In this document: one piece after another, positions 23,931-35,256 of the stretch
Numbering within the stretch: position 1 is the first letter of the stretch
Layout: the number at the start of each line of letters is the position of its first letter
Source of the DNA: Castor canadensis
Lineage: Eukaryota; Chordata; Mammalia; Rodentia; Castoridae
DNA length: 64,000 bases
Reading direction: 5' to 3'
Assembly (NCBI RefSeq): GCF_047511655.1
Contig: NC_133397.1
Span: forward strand, 128,548,308-128,612,307
The notes under the pieces: generated by a model
What the model was told of the DNA's origin: nothing
Seen by the model: only the letters and a program-made list of their open reading frames with translations
Database searches by the model: none
Program-made: the position numbers and the translations under genes

Positions 23931-24527
23931 TCACCAGTTCCCCATAGCTTCCAGAGTCTGGGCAGATTGGTGACCAGGAACGTGTACTACCGCAACAGCT
24001 TGGGGCTTCTGCACCGCAGTCAGTAGTCTCTGGATCTCCGGGAGGTTAAGTAGCTCCTTTCCTTCCACTGTAATGAAACCCCTTTCCCGGTAGATGGCGC
24101 ATGTACATGGTAGATGGCGGCTGTCGGTATATACAGTCACTCGTTTTCCCTCAGCCCGCTCGAGTGCTTCTGCCAACACGATCAGTTCGGCCTTCTGGGC
24201 TGAGGTCCCCGGGGGCAGCAGGGCACTCCAAATTATGCTCCCACCTTGGTCCACCACCGCTGCACCCACCTTACGCACCCCATCCAAGATGAAGCTACTC
24301 CCGTCTGTATACCATACCAGCTCGCTGTTGGGTAGGGCTAAGTCTTGGAGATCGGGGCACACTTGGGTGATTTCAGCTATGATCTCTTGACAGTCGTGTA
24401 GGGGGGCTTCCAGGTCCGGATTTGGCAGCAAGGTGCCCGGGTTCAGAGAAACTGGTTCAGAGAAGAGGATGCGGGGGCATCCAGCAAGAGCCCTTGGTAA
24501 TGAGTCAGTCGGGCATTGGTCATACAT
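23931..24527 (-). pseudogene. pol: pol RNase H region, broken
   Basis: This frame of 198 codons carries the RNase H motifs WYTDGSSF (first catalytic Asp), SAQKAELIVLAEAL (Glu) and VYTDSRH (Asp), then the late histidine region HVPGHQSAQ. It ends in a TGA immediately before the final conserved stretch VDEVARNAA, which continues in the same frame. A frame change near 24500 separates it from the RT connection domain. Confidence 0.9.
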
Positions 24528-25740
24528 CTACCTGGAGGGTGCTTTAGGATCCCCTCTACTGCATGGGGGGTAACCACCTTCAGATGTTGCCCAAAAGTAA
24601 GCTTATCTGCATCCTTTACCATTAGGGTGACTGCCGCTATGATCCAGAGGCATGAGGGCCAACCCGCTGCAACTGGGTCCAACCTTTTGGATAGATAAGC
24701 AACTGGACACTTCCAGGGCCCTAGGTGCTTCATTAGTACCCCTTTCGCTATCCCCTTCCTTTCATCTACAAAGAGGGTGAAGGGCTTTAGAGGGTTGGGC
24801 AGCGCCAGGGCTGGGGCTCTCAGGAGGGCAGTCTTGAGCTCCTCAAAGGCTTTTTGTTGATCTGGCCCCCAGGCCCAAGGGGCTTTGTCCTTAGTTGCCT
24901 CATATAAGGGTTTTGCCAGTTCAGCATACCCCAATATCCACAGCCGGCAGTAGCCCGCCGTCCCCAGGAACTCGCAAACTTCTCGAGCCGAGGTGGAGAC
25001 AGGGAGTCTGAGAATAGTTTCTTTCATAGCATTCATTAACCTCTGGTTCCCTCTTTCAGTTCATACCCCAGGTAGGTGACTGTTTGTCTACAAATTTGAG
25101 CCTTCTTTGCACTGGCCCGATAGCCCAACTTCCCCAGCTCCTGGAGGAGGTCTCCAGTGGCTTGCTGGCACTCAGCTTCAGATGCAGCTGCCAGAAGCAA
25201 GTCATCTACATACTGCAAAAGTGTGACAGAACTGTGGCTCTGGCAATATGAGTCCTGATCCTGATTAAGAGCCTCATTGAACAGAGTAGGGGAGTTTTTG
25301 AAACCCTGTGGAAGTCTAGTTCATGTTAGCTGTCCGGGGGTTCCCGTATTTTCATCATGCCATTCGAAGGCAAAAAATGTATTGACTGTTGGGTGCCAGG
25401 GCTATGCCAAAAAAGCATCTTTCAAGTCCAAAGTGGTATACCAAACATGGGAAGAGGGCAAATGGCTCAGCAAGGTATAGGGGTTGGGGACTGTGGGGTG
25501 GATGTCCTCAACCCTCTTGTTTACTTCCCTTAAATCTTGGACTGGCCTATAGTCCTTTCCCCCGGGTTTCTTAACGGGGAGGAGTGGAGTGTTCCAAGCA
25601 GAATGGCAGGGCCGTAATATTCCAGCTTCCAGGAGACAGTTAATGTGAGGGGCAATCCCCCTCCATGCCTCGGAAGACATGGGATACTGATGGACTCGGA
25701 TGGGCTGAGCCAAAGCCTTGACTTCTACTATTACCGGGGC
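24443..25740 (-). pseudogene. pol: pol reverse transcriptase, broken
   Basis: RT begins in the frame at 25713-25402 with [29 protein letters not shown] and the first catalytic Asp in LDLKDAF. A TAG at 25402 and a TGA at 25321-25323 interrupt it. The polymerase signature YVDDLLLAA lies just before 25190, with the two metal-binding aspartates intact. After a frameshift at 25036 the connection domain follows with [26 protein letters not shown] and [17 protein letters not shown]. The order and spacing match gammaretrovirus RT, but the polypeptide is split at least three times. Confidence 0.92.
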
Positions 25741-26250
25741 TCAATGTTCTGCCAGCCCCACACCTGCTATTTCTCCCCAAGCCTGGGGGTAGGCTTGAAT
25801 CCAATAAGTCATTTCTGGGGACCACTCAATAGGTTCCAGGGGAGGGTCCCACAAGGAGAACAAGTGATGTTCATCCTCGAGAGACACGGTCAAGACTTGG
25901 AGGGGCTGTCCTCGTCCATCCGTCACTTTGATACCATCCAGGTCAAAGTGAATGTGAGCCCTCACCTTAGTTAGCAGATCGCGTCCCAGAAGGGGGGCAG
26001 GGCACTCAGGAATGACCAGAAAGGAATGGGTCACCTGATGTCGGCCCAAATCCACCTGACGCTTGCTAGTCCATTGATATGCCTTGGACCCAGAGGCTCC
26101 CTGCACGAGACTAATTTTCTGAGACAGTGGCTCAGTAGGTTTATTTAGAACTGAATATTGAGCCCCTGTGTCTACCATGCATTTCACAGGCTTCCCCTCC
26201 ACATCTATGGTTACCCAAGACTCAGGGAGGGGTTCTGAGTCCCGTCCCCT
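25741..26250 (-). pseudogene. pro: pro (protease) region
   Basis: Open for about 170 codons after the gag-end amber codon at 26251-26253 and in the same frame, as expected for termination-suppression gag-pol expression. It holds the retropepsin active site VDTGAQYSVL and the flap-side and C-terminal landmarks THSFLVIPECP, LLGRDLLTK and GQPLQVLTV. A TGA at 25741-25743 then closes the frame before RT, so a Gag-Pol polyprotein could not be completed. Confidence 0.9.
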
Positions 26251-26253
26251 CTA

Positions 26254-27235
26254 GTCTCCCATCGGGACCAGCACTGCCCAGAGCCCGCACCGGGAGGATG
26301 GGGGGCCCGGTGGAGGTGGAGGAGGGCTCCTCCTCCGGAATTTCTTCTCACTGCCTACAGGGCCTGAGTCCCCTCGCTGGTCCAGAGACCGGGGCAGGGG
26401 GTGCAAATGGGGAGGCTGATGAGTGGGGAGGTTGGGGGCAGCCAGCTGCCTCTGGCTGGAGCGGCGCAGCAGCGGCATATGGCAGGGGACTTGCCTCAAA
26501 ATCTAAGTCTGTCAAGGATGGATGGAGAGTCGGTTCTTCCTGCAGAATAGGCTTCTTAGGGGAATTAACAGGAGCGGGGGCGTTCCCCGACACGGCCAGT
26601 ATCATGGGCCGGTCTGTAGGTGCCTCATGGATAAACAGCCACAGCCAAGAGGGAGGGTCCTCTACTAAAGTCTGCCACATAAGGACGTAGGGATATTGAT
26701 CAGGGTGGCTATGAAGACCAGGTCTATTAATGACATCGTGGACCTTCTTAATCATGTCCAAGGAGAAGGTACCCTGAGGAGGCCAGCCTACATTAAAGGT
26801 TGGCCATTCCACTGAGCAAAGGGCATCAAACTTACCTTTCTTAATTTCCACACCATAATTGTGTCCCTTAGCGCGGATTTCTGAAAAGTGACTCAGAAAA
26901 AGGGTCTTAGGAGTTACCTGAGCCTGTCCTATGATGATCAGAAGAGATGGACAGAGGAGACAACAAAGAACAAAAGAGACAATTCCAGCAGACAAACAAA
27001 TTCGCACAGGACTCTCCAACATACACAAGTACTGGCCGGTCAACCAGACTACTCTCACAGGCACACTTCCATTCACACCAGATTTAGGATCCTTACCCAA
27101 AGACCACCCAAACGGCGTCCACTGAGGACATCGGCACAGCTCCTGACTGTCAGGGACATCTCCCATGACTTCCAATAGTGAAGCCTCCAGGGCTGTAACC
27201 CTTTCCCTCCACTCAATGAGAATTCCCAACCAAAT
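26254..27235 (-). pseudogene. gag: gag pseudogene: leader, matrix, proline-rich part; CA-NC missing
   Basis: A 293-codon frame (to 26348) holds a 99-residue leader followed by matrix, recognisable from FCS/LCS-VEWPTFNVGWP and HPDQYPYVLMWQ landmarks, then a proline-rich p12-like tail. The codon just before the matrix glycine (26930-26932) is ATA where a start would be expected. The leader has a hydrophobic segment (residues 77-100) and an N-G-S sequon at residue 53, as in glycosylated Gag leaders. It is open from a TTG-type codon at 27229, with an in-frame ATG at 27166. No capsid or nucleocapsid motif is present. Instead another frame (to the amber codon at 26251) leads into protease, implying deletion of roughly the whole CA-NC region. 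Confidence 0.85.
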
Positions 27236-27347
27236 TCAGATGGGGACCCCAGGTCCCTCCAAACAGAGGTGGCCAATCCTCCTTCCATGGTCTTTCCCAA
27301 TTAAACCTCAGTATCGGAGGCCGTTTGTTCCTCTCAGGGAGGGGCCG

Positions 27348-27365
27348 ATCTCGCTGGGGCCTCCA
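27348..27365 (-). other. Primer binding site, tRNA-Thr-like
   Basis: Two bases inside the 5' LTR, the minus strand reads TGGAGGCCCCAGCGAGAT. As I remember mammalian tRNA-Thr(UGU), this is complementary to its 3' 18 bases including CCA. Most murine gammaretroviruses use tRNA-Pro or tRNA-Gln. Confidence 0.8.
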
Positions 27366-27367
27366 GC

Positions 27368-27832
27368 TGTTAGGGTCCGAGGCTAGCCACCTTCTGAGAG
27401 GACAAAGGACACTCAAGACAAAGTAAGTCACAAGGCGAGGTTTATTTCTAGCTAGCTATGGTCCGAGCATCCGCCTGACGCAGCAGGTTTCAACAAGGAC
27501 CCTGAATGCAAAGTTTAAGCGGGTCTTACACTCTTTAAAGCATCAATCATTGTCACATAGGAATTCCTCATGCCCCTGGGGTCACATTTTCCCGACATTG
27601 CCCACATCCTGGTGGTGGGGTAAGATTACTTATTGGGAACTGGAAAAACACCAGCTGTCTTAACATATTGATTCACATTCTGTTCAGCATGATCAATCAG
27701 AAACACTCCCTGTTCCCAGAAACCGTTTCACCTCCCTTTGTTCCAGGGAGTGGGGCTCGAGGTTACCCAAGGGTCATGCCAGTTATAGCTGATTTTTAGG
27801 CTAGGTGGGCTGCAAGTTAAAGTACCCCAACA
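27368..27832 (-). repeat. Proviral 5' LTR
   Basis: This 465-bp LTR is about 96-97% identical by eye to the copy at 20173-20683 apart from the latter's 46-bp duplication. It holds a minus-strand AATAAA at about 27441 and is followed on the plus strand by the AACA target duplication. Confidence 0.93.
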
Positions 27833-28014
27833 AACAGTACCACACTATGACTGTACCTCAATTTGTCACTCACCTAACTCAGTCTCTAGTAAAATGTGCA
27901 TGGTTAATCTCACAGCCTGAGGGGTTTTTTCTTTCTTTCTTAATCCGTTGCTCTTTAGAGACCAGAGTTTAAAACCACGACTCTGCAGGTTTTGCTAAGA
28001 CACCCTCACTCAAA

Positions 28015-28326
28015 GCTGGGTGCTGTGGTTCATGCCTATAATCCCAGCTCTTGGGAAGCAAAGAGAGTAGGATCATAGTTCCATTCCAGCATGGACAAAA
28101 AAGTGAGTAAAATCTCAAAAACAAGCCAGGTGTGGTGCTTCAAGCCTGTAATCCCAGTTATGCAAGAGCTGTAGGTACAAGGATCACAGCCCAAGGCCTG
28201 TGCAGGTAGAAACACAAGACCCTACCTGAGACAAAGATGGCTAAAAGGGACTGGGGCCGTGGCTCAACTGGAAGAGCACTTGCCTAGCAAGTGTGAGGCC
28301 CTGAGTTCAGATGTCAGTATCAGAAG
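28015..28326 (+). repeat. Three-arm composite SINE
   Basis: Two 7SL-like arms (CTATAATCCCAGCTCTTG, then GCCTGTAATCCCAGTTATGC) are followed by a tRNA-like arm (GCACTTGCCTAGCAAGTGTG). It has the same architecture as 2908-3224. Confidence 0.85.
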
Positions 28327-30026
28327 AAGGGGGAAGACGATGAGAGGACATACTCAACCTGACTAAACTCAGAGCACTGGCGTCTCTAACTTCAGCCCTT
28401 TATTCATTCCCGACTGTTTCTGAGCCCCCAGCTCAGGACCAAAATGCATGGCACATACTGGGGAAGCAGGTGTGGACATGGTTCCCACTCAGAAAAGCAA
28501 TGACCCCAATGTTATGACTCTGTGAGCACCACCAAGAGATAAGCAGAGAACAATGGCTAACCCAAAGGGGCAGATGACAGAGCTCATGGCTCTGAATGAC
28601 AGAAGAGTGATGGAGCCAGGGAGGAAAGGGGGAAAGGCTCTAAGCAGTGGGAGTGAGAGTGACATGGCTCAGGCAGGTGCAACCAGGGAAGGTGACAACG
28701 GTGGCAGGTAGAGAGGATCCGGTGAGCCTTGTCCTCCTTGCTCAGCACTCTAGGCTGGATCCCAGGCTGTCTGTCGCCTCTTCAACTTCAGCGAGTGTAA
28801 GAATAACCAGGGCCCTTGTTTTAACTGTGGAGCCCTGAGCCCCGAATGCAGAAATTCGGCTCGACAGGTCTGGGAAAGGACCCAGGAATTTGCATTTCAG
28901 TAATGCCTCCCTCCTCAGGCTGTTCTGGGCGATGCCTTTACAACCTCAGCAGTCACAGACCTGGACCCACAGAGGGGTGGCACGATCAGATGTGTTTCAG
29001 AAAATTCACACGGGTAGAAAGTCACACAGACATGCCCTCTCAGCAAAGCCCCTAATCCTTTCATAATCCTCCTGGAACTTCCATGCCCAGGGGCTGAAAG
29101 TGTGTCTGCTACTAAAAGAGGCCACTGGGAAGGCCATGTCTGCCGGTCCTGGACTGTTTTGTTTCTGACACCCCAATTCTGTGGGCAGTGATGAGTGCTG
29201 GCTGCGAAGGCGTGGGCCTCTGGACTCTGGAGGACACGGGCTCTGCTGGGCTGGAGCCTGGACTCCGTCCTTGTGCAGTCTAGTCAGGGTTGTAGGAGCT
29301 CCTGACAGGACAGAACCTGTGCTTGTTGTCAGGTTAACAGAGGCCAGAGGCGGGGGCCGGAGAAGGGAGGATTTTGGGTTCAGGCCAGGTAGCTATTTAC
29401 CTCTGAAATACTAATTATACTAATTATCATCTCAGAGAGCTGAACCCACTCTAATTAATAGAGCCTAGTTTTCTGCAGCCAATGGTGACAGATGATTTTG
29501 TGTTAACTACAATAGTGACACTCCAACCAAGAGTTTGGAACCACCTAGTCCATGGAGTTGGGGTTTTGCAGACATTGCCTTGCTGCAACCTGGTGATTCT
29601 GTGCGTGGCAAGAAACCCAGGTTGACTGAGGCTAGCTGACGGCACAGAAGGCGAGGCATGTCACCTACCCACTGCTCCCCAACTTTGTGCACCCCAGGTA
29701 TGTGGCCCATGAGCCTTCAGGTCTACCACCTGTCCCTTCTTCCCACGCCTATTCCACAGCAAGTCTTGACTCTTCTGAAACTTGGAGAATTTCAACACAA
29801 AGTTACATTTTGCTTCCTGTTCCACAATCTGTAGGTGAACTGGCACTCACTTTCTGTCCCAGCTGATGTGCTAACACCTGCCACTGTCACCTGCTGCTCT
29901 GCTGTTCCCAAACACATCCCAGAATTTTCACTTTTTTTTTTGCTTATGTTTAAAAGGACTGTCCCTCTACCAGCTAGAGAGTCTGCCCATTGACTACTGA
30001 TGGTACACCATTAAGAGTCTAGAGGC
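28327..30026. other. Intergenic stretch, no gene recognised
   Basis: Only chance-length frames occur. No splice-bounded conserved frame, RNA gene or well-defined repeat was identified. Confidence 0.5.
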
Positions 30027-30238
30027 AGCTGGGCGCCAGTGGCTCATGTCTATAATCTTAGCTACTTGGGAGGCTGAGATTGGAAGGATCACGGTTCGAG
30101 GCCAGCCCCAGCACGGTTCGAGACCCCCCATCTCCAAAATAATCAGAGCAAAACGGACTGGAGGTGTGGCACAAGCAGTAAAGTGCCTGCTTTGCAAGTG
30201 CAGAGCCCTAAGTTCAAATTCTAGTCCCACCAAAAACC
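30027..30238 (+). repeat. Composite SINE
   Basis: Begins GCTGGGCGCCAGTGGCTCAT, with TTAGCTACTTGGGAGGCTG and a tRNA arm ending AAGTTCAAATTCTAGTCCC. Confidence 0.85.
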
Positions 30239-31075
30239 AAAAGAACCTAGAGGAAAAAAATAAAATCATATCCAGGCATCTTAAACACCATAAAGAAATG
30301 TCTCAATTTAAATCATCTACAGGAACCCAAATCAAACACTCCAGCCCTTTTAGGTAAAACTGTCGGTTTCCAAGCAATAAACATTTAAACAAATTTTAAA
30401 TGTGTTTGTGCGATCTGATGACAATTGAGTGTGTCCTTGATGTTTAAAATCCTTAAGGAACATCAACCAATACCGTTACTTGAAGGATAAGTTTCAACAT
30501 AAGTAACAAAAGTATTCACAATTAACAAGCAGTTTTTACAGAGTTGATGGTTTGGAATCAACTTTCACAGTCATGATCTAAGCTTAAAGAGATGGCTGCA
30601 TCAAGAGTACGAATCAAAAACCCAAAGCAATAAAATAATTACAACACACTACCACGAGTCGTGAGTGGTGGGCATTGGTGCTACCTGGCCAAGTGCTCTT
30701 ATGTCTGGGAGTGGAAGATGGTGGGGGACAGGTCAGGACAGTTCCATGGTGACTGTCCACCAAGACACCTGGTAATGCGTGCTTGGAATTGTCCCCACCG
30801 GTGGATTCTGTCACCATTTATTTGGAGTTGAGCTAAAGATACCTGAAATCTTGTGAGAATTTTAAGATCTAGGACTTGGTTTTAACTAAAGTAAGCTTTT
30901 ACTAAACTTCAAAATGATATCTTTGTGCATTTTCTACCTGTTTTTTCAAAAGTAAGGTGTAACCAGATAACCAGTGTTCTCCTGCACTAACCAACCAAAA
31001 TAGAGCTCAGCCCGCTTAGCGTGGGATTGATGAAAAGAGGTTGTATAACTCACTTCAATCACATGCCTTTCTTGG
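30239..31075. other. Intergenic stretch, nothing recognised
   Basis: AT-rich, without a recognisable gene or repeat. Confidence 0.5.
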
Positions 31076-31166
31076 TTTTTTTTTTTGGCAGTGCTGGGGT
31101 TTGAACTCAGGATCTCATGCTTGGTAGGTAGGTGCTCTTCCACTTGAGCGACTCCTCCAGCCCATT
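31076..31166 (-). repeat. tRNA/ID-like SINE, antisense
   Basis: A poly-T start is followed by GGGGTTTGAACTCAGGATC, then GTGCTCTTCCACTTGAGCG. Confidence 0.85.
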
Positions 31167-31411
31167 CATTGGTTCCTATTGTGCGCTCCATGTCTCTTCT
31201 CTCAAGGATTCTATCCTGCACCAATAATAGTAATTGAATTCTTGTTTGAAACTAAATTAGCGCTCACCTGGACCCATTTAAAATTGTAACGCACTGGTCC
31301 GCATTCCCAATGCCCTCCTAACACCCTCCTGCTGCACTACTTTCTGTCTGTGTAGCCCTTTCCACCTTCCACTGAAGTCACAACGCACAACTTGCTATGT
31401 CTTTTGTGTTG

Positions 31412-31530
31412 TTTTTCTTAGAGACTCGGTCTTGCTTTGTTGCCCAAGCTGGCCTCCGACTCCGGGGCACAAGCAATCCTTCTGCCTCAGCCTTCCAAGT
31501 AGCTGGGACTGCAGAGTGCGCCATCATGCC
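31412..31530 (-). repeat. B1/Alu-like monomer SINE, antisense
   Basis: Reads GAGACTCGGTCTTGCTTTG, TTGCCCAAGCTGGCC, then AGTAGCTGGGACTGCAGAG, the reverse of a 7SL-derived monomer. Confidence 0.8.
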
Positions 31531-33942
31531 TCACTCACATCTATTTTTAATGGGTGCTTCCTTCACCAGGGCAGATCCCACAAGGACAGAAATCTTATTG
31601 TGGTGTTTTTCCCCAGTTCCTTGTACAGAGCCCCTAAAATCCTTGGAAGTTTTTGGATGACAGAAGTGTCTTTTGTTATTCATAACAAACTTTTTTCCAA
31701 CTGCACCTGAGGTGGTTCCTGGTGGACCCCTAGACAGGTCTGGATGGAACCCCCAGCTATCAGAGGGTGTGACTTTGAACTCCACCCCCACCTCTGGGAG
31801 GGGAGATTAGCCGCAAGTCAAGTTCACTCACCAATGGCCAATGGTTCCATCAGTCACCGTCCAGAATGATTGTTCAGCCTGTCCCTCAAACTGCCCAGGC
31901 CTGGACCAAGGTCAAGGTGGCAAAGGCTGGCTCTGAAGAACCATTCTCAGCAGGCAGTGGACGGGCCTCCACTGGCCAAAAGCATAGCTTCCACTGACCT
32001 CCACAGGCCACCAGGGCGTCCCGAGGCAGCTGAGCCCATGCCTTTGGGCTTTAGCCTTTCCACCCAACTGCACACGTATTTCTTTCAAATTCTGCTTAGA
32101 ACGTGACATTCTCAAAAAAAATCCCAGGTGCATAAAAGAGCTGAACTTAAACATACAGCTCCTACAGTACTAGAGAAGAATAATCCTGTCATCTGGGCCG
32201 AAGAGGTACTTCTGAGCAAAACAAAAATCAGAGGTCCTCAAGGGAAAACTAGGCAGATTTGACTAAATAAAATGCAGAATTTTTTAAAGAATTCAATTAA
32301 AGATAAATTAATTCATTTTTAAAATATAAATAAAAGGTTAATAGCCACCACCCATAAGTAGTTTCTACAAGTTACACTCTGAAGAGAGGACAAAGGGAAG
32401 AGACCCTGCTTAGAGGCAGCTCGACTTCTGACTTCAGCTCGACAGTGGTGTAAAGCAATACACACTTTGCAGAACTCTTCTCGACTTCTGAGTTTTGGTC
32501 TTTTCCTGGGCAGGTGACATGCTACAAGATACTCCTCAGAGCTGGGCAGAAGCTCCACGTTGGCCACGGGATCAGGATAGCAAACAACCTCCTCAGGGTG
32601 CCACGTGGCTGAGCTACGAGGCTCGGGAGGTGAGCACAGTGTGAGGATGGGCAGAGGAAGAAAAAGGGGGAAAAGCAGTGAGAGGACGGAAGCACCTCCC
32701 TTCATCTCCATCCTAAACGGCTTGTGAGGCCACTTACCTGGGGCCTGGGAAAGCTGAGGGACTATCCAGGAGACACCTCCTGACACTCAGAAGCTAAGCA
32801 GAGCTGCCTGGGGACCAGATGAGTAGTTGGCACTCTGCCCGCCTCTGCCTGGAACCCAGCCTCCAACTCTGCCTACAAAAGACTGGAGACGGGAAGACAC
32901 CTGGAGTTGGCACCAATGGTGGGGACTTTTCCAAGTTTGTGTGATCCTCAGACCCTCAAGAGCGGGAGAAGAAGAACAGAGAGGTTGCTGTGTGGAACCA
33001 CAACCAATGAACAGGTGTGTGGACACTTAGGGAGACTTCCAAAAACAACTGGAGGACATTTTGAAGGTCCTCAGGGCCTATTTTTACCTGGGCAAAGAAT
33101 AATTTCAATAGGAAATGTCTAGACATGCACATATAAACATTTCTTTTAACATCTGGAAGAAAAACTTTTGGGGGAAGGGGAGTGAAATTGGGTGGAGATT
33201 CTACTCTATTGTATATATTTCTGGGATATTTAATTTTTCTGAGGAATATATGACTTCCGTAATAAAAACTTGCAAGGAGGTATTTCTGTTTAGTAAAACA
33301 AAAAGCTACACAGGATGTGGTTTTGGTTTTCCAGGTTTGAGCCCTTCTCTGCAGCAAAGCTGGTGACAAGGTGAGAACAAGGTGTGGCAGGGAACAGAGC
33401 AGCCAGATGCCAGGGAGCTTCCCTAATTCCAGTGTCTGCCACTGAATCTGGTGTGGTGGCCAGTGAGGAGTGCCAGGGTTCGCTATTGACTTCCCCATGG
33501 AGGCCCTGCCTCCAGATCTTTTAGAAAAACACCTTCTTTGTGGGCGACGCCACGTGACGTTCTCTCACACATGCTTACGTTGCAAACCAGAGAAGAAACC
33601 GAGGTCCCCACCCTGCTGCTCTCACGAAAACATCCATTCTTCTCTGAGACCCATGTGGCCTCTGCCCCACCATCCTCTCCAGCCTCCTGCACCCCCTTCC
33701 AGCTCCTCTTCCAAGTATAGACTGTGTGTGGTCATCCCGAATCTGGAGCCCCTCACCCCACACAACCCTCATTATCTCCCTTCCGGTGGTGTTGCTACTC
33801 CCTGCAGAGTGCAGAGTTCTCCAAACACGAACACTCGTGGTTCAGATACCGTCATCTCTGCTTCCAGAACCCCCTGGGGCCTCCTAGGAAGCCTGGCTGT
33901 AGAATGGTTGCCTGATTACATCAAGCGCCTGCCTGACTATTG
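31531..33942. other. Intergenic stretch; possible old LTR at 31690-31860
   Basis: The run TCACTCACCAATGGCCAATGG near 31830 recalls ancient LTR sequence, but I cannot name the family. Open frames of 155 and 180 codons on the minus strand at 32319-33498 show no domain and no conservation signature that can be judged here. Confidence 0.35.
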
Positions 33943-34241
33943 GCCATGTGTGCGTGTATCTATGCTTGCATGTGGGTGGGTGTGCATTGTGCACATGTGT
34001 GCATGTCTGGTGTGCATGTGTGTATGCGTGAGCATGTGTGGACACGTGTGTGGGTGTGTGTCCAGGCATGTGTGTGGATGTACAAGTGTGTGCATGTGCG
34101 CATGTGTGGGTTGTGTATGTGTGTTCACACATGTGTGTGCCTATGAGTGTGTGTGTATATGTGTCCATGCATGTGTGTGTGTCCGTGAGTGTGTGTGTGT
34201 CTGTGTGCATGTGTACATGTGTGCATGTGTGTGTGTGTGGT
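33943..34241. repeat. (TG)n-rich repeat array
   Basis: A long imperfect TG/CATG array creates cysteine-rich frames within an open frame at 33470-34450. The apparent protein is a composition artefact. Confidence 0.93.
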
Positions 34242-34623
34242 TGTTGGCAGGGGCTGCAGTGTTTACACAGTTGTCTCTGGTCCTGTGCAAAAGCCTCCAA
34301 CAAACATTTGCCAGTGAGAAGCCTGCTGGCCTGGCCGCCTGGTCAAGTATCCCTGGCAGGTCAGACGTGGTGTCTGTGAGCTGCCCTCACCTGCTCACCG
34401 ACAAGCCCCACAAGGTCCCTGGGGAAGATGGGGCAAAAGGCCACAAATAGCCCCACTTATTAAAATGTCTCTTCCTGGGAACTTCCACACACAAAGAGCA
34501 AAATGCCAACAAAGATCAGTGAGATTGCAGGATACCCTCCTCCCCCTTCCCCAACGTTCTCAAAGCATTGATCTTCTAGGAACAAAAAGCCTCTTCGAAG
34601 CCTGGCGAGACACAGGACAGCCC

Positions 34624-34720
34624 AGGGCACTGGGTTCGGGTTCTGACTCTGTGCCACACTGTGGCTCTGTGCAAGTCCTGCCATCTTCCAGACCTGAATG
34701 TTCCCAGAGCCTGTGAAGAA
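34624..34720 (+). repeat. MIR fragment
   Basis: Reads GCACTGGGTTCGGGTTCTGA, then GTGGCTCTGTGCAAGTCC, similar to the MIR core. It is strongly diverged. Confidence 0.4.
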
Positions 34721-35256
34721 AAGGGCTATGTTAGGTGCTGGCTGAGACCCTGGGAGCAGAGGTAGAGTTGAAGCGGACCAATGTGAAAGGCAAAAGGTCT
34801 GGGGTTCACCCAACCTTGACCTTGGCTCTGAATTCAGCCAGACCTGAACACTCCTGCCTAAAACCCTCTCCTGGCATTATACATTCTGGGACACAGGGCA
34901 GAAATCTCACAGTGGTCCGTGCGGTTGGTGCTTCTTACAAATAAGCAAATCTAGATGGGGCAGGTGCCTTTCCCGTGATAGGAAGGATATCGGCTTCCCA
35001 CGCCCCGTTTGCCACAGGGCTGCTCTTGTGTGGACCTCATGTCTACCAAGACCACACAGTAGCCATAGCACTGGGTGGTGTCACCAGCCTAGAGCCTCCT
35101 TCCCTGCCATTTCTACTCTGATGGCAAATCTATGCCCCGTTCCTAAGACACTGGAGTTGGAAGGTTGCCAACTGTATTGTAAGGAAAAGGAAACATATCT
35201 CTTACCACTGAGCTCACGGAGCCCGGGGAAAAGGAGAAGGTGTTTTGATATTTCTA

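Larger units (their letters stand above)
20173..27832 (-). mobile_element. Class I (gammaretrovirus-like) endogenous provirus, defective
   Basis: A 7660-bp provirus lies on the minus strand. Its LTRs at 27368-27832 (5') and 20173-20683 (3') begin TGTTAGGG and end CCCCAACA as read on the plus strand, and the whole is flanked by the 4-bp direct repeat AACA. A tRNA-Thr-like primer site, a polypurine tract, and gag-pro-pol-env in the usual order are present. The protease DTG, RT YVDD, RNase H, integrase DDE, and the Env CXXC and CX6CC motifs place it with gammaretrovirus-like elements. Capsid and nucleocapsid are absent and gag, pro, pol and env all contain stops or frameshifts, so it cannot make a functional virus. 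By eye the LTRs differ at roughly 15-17 positions outside one 46-bp indel, suggesting a moderate age. Confidence 0.95.

Noticed and set aside
33470-34450. A 326-codon frame with a cysteine-rich middle
   Set aside because: The cysteine-rich part is the TG array at 33943-34241 and the rest shows no domain.
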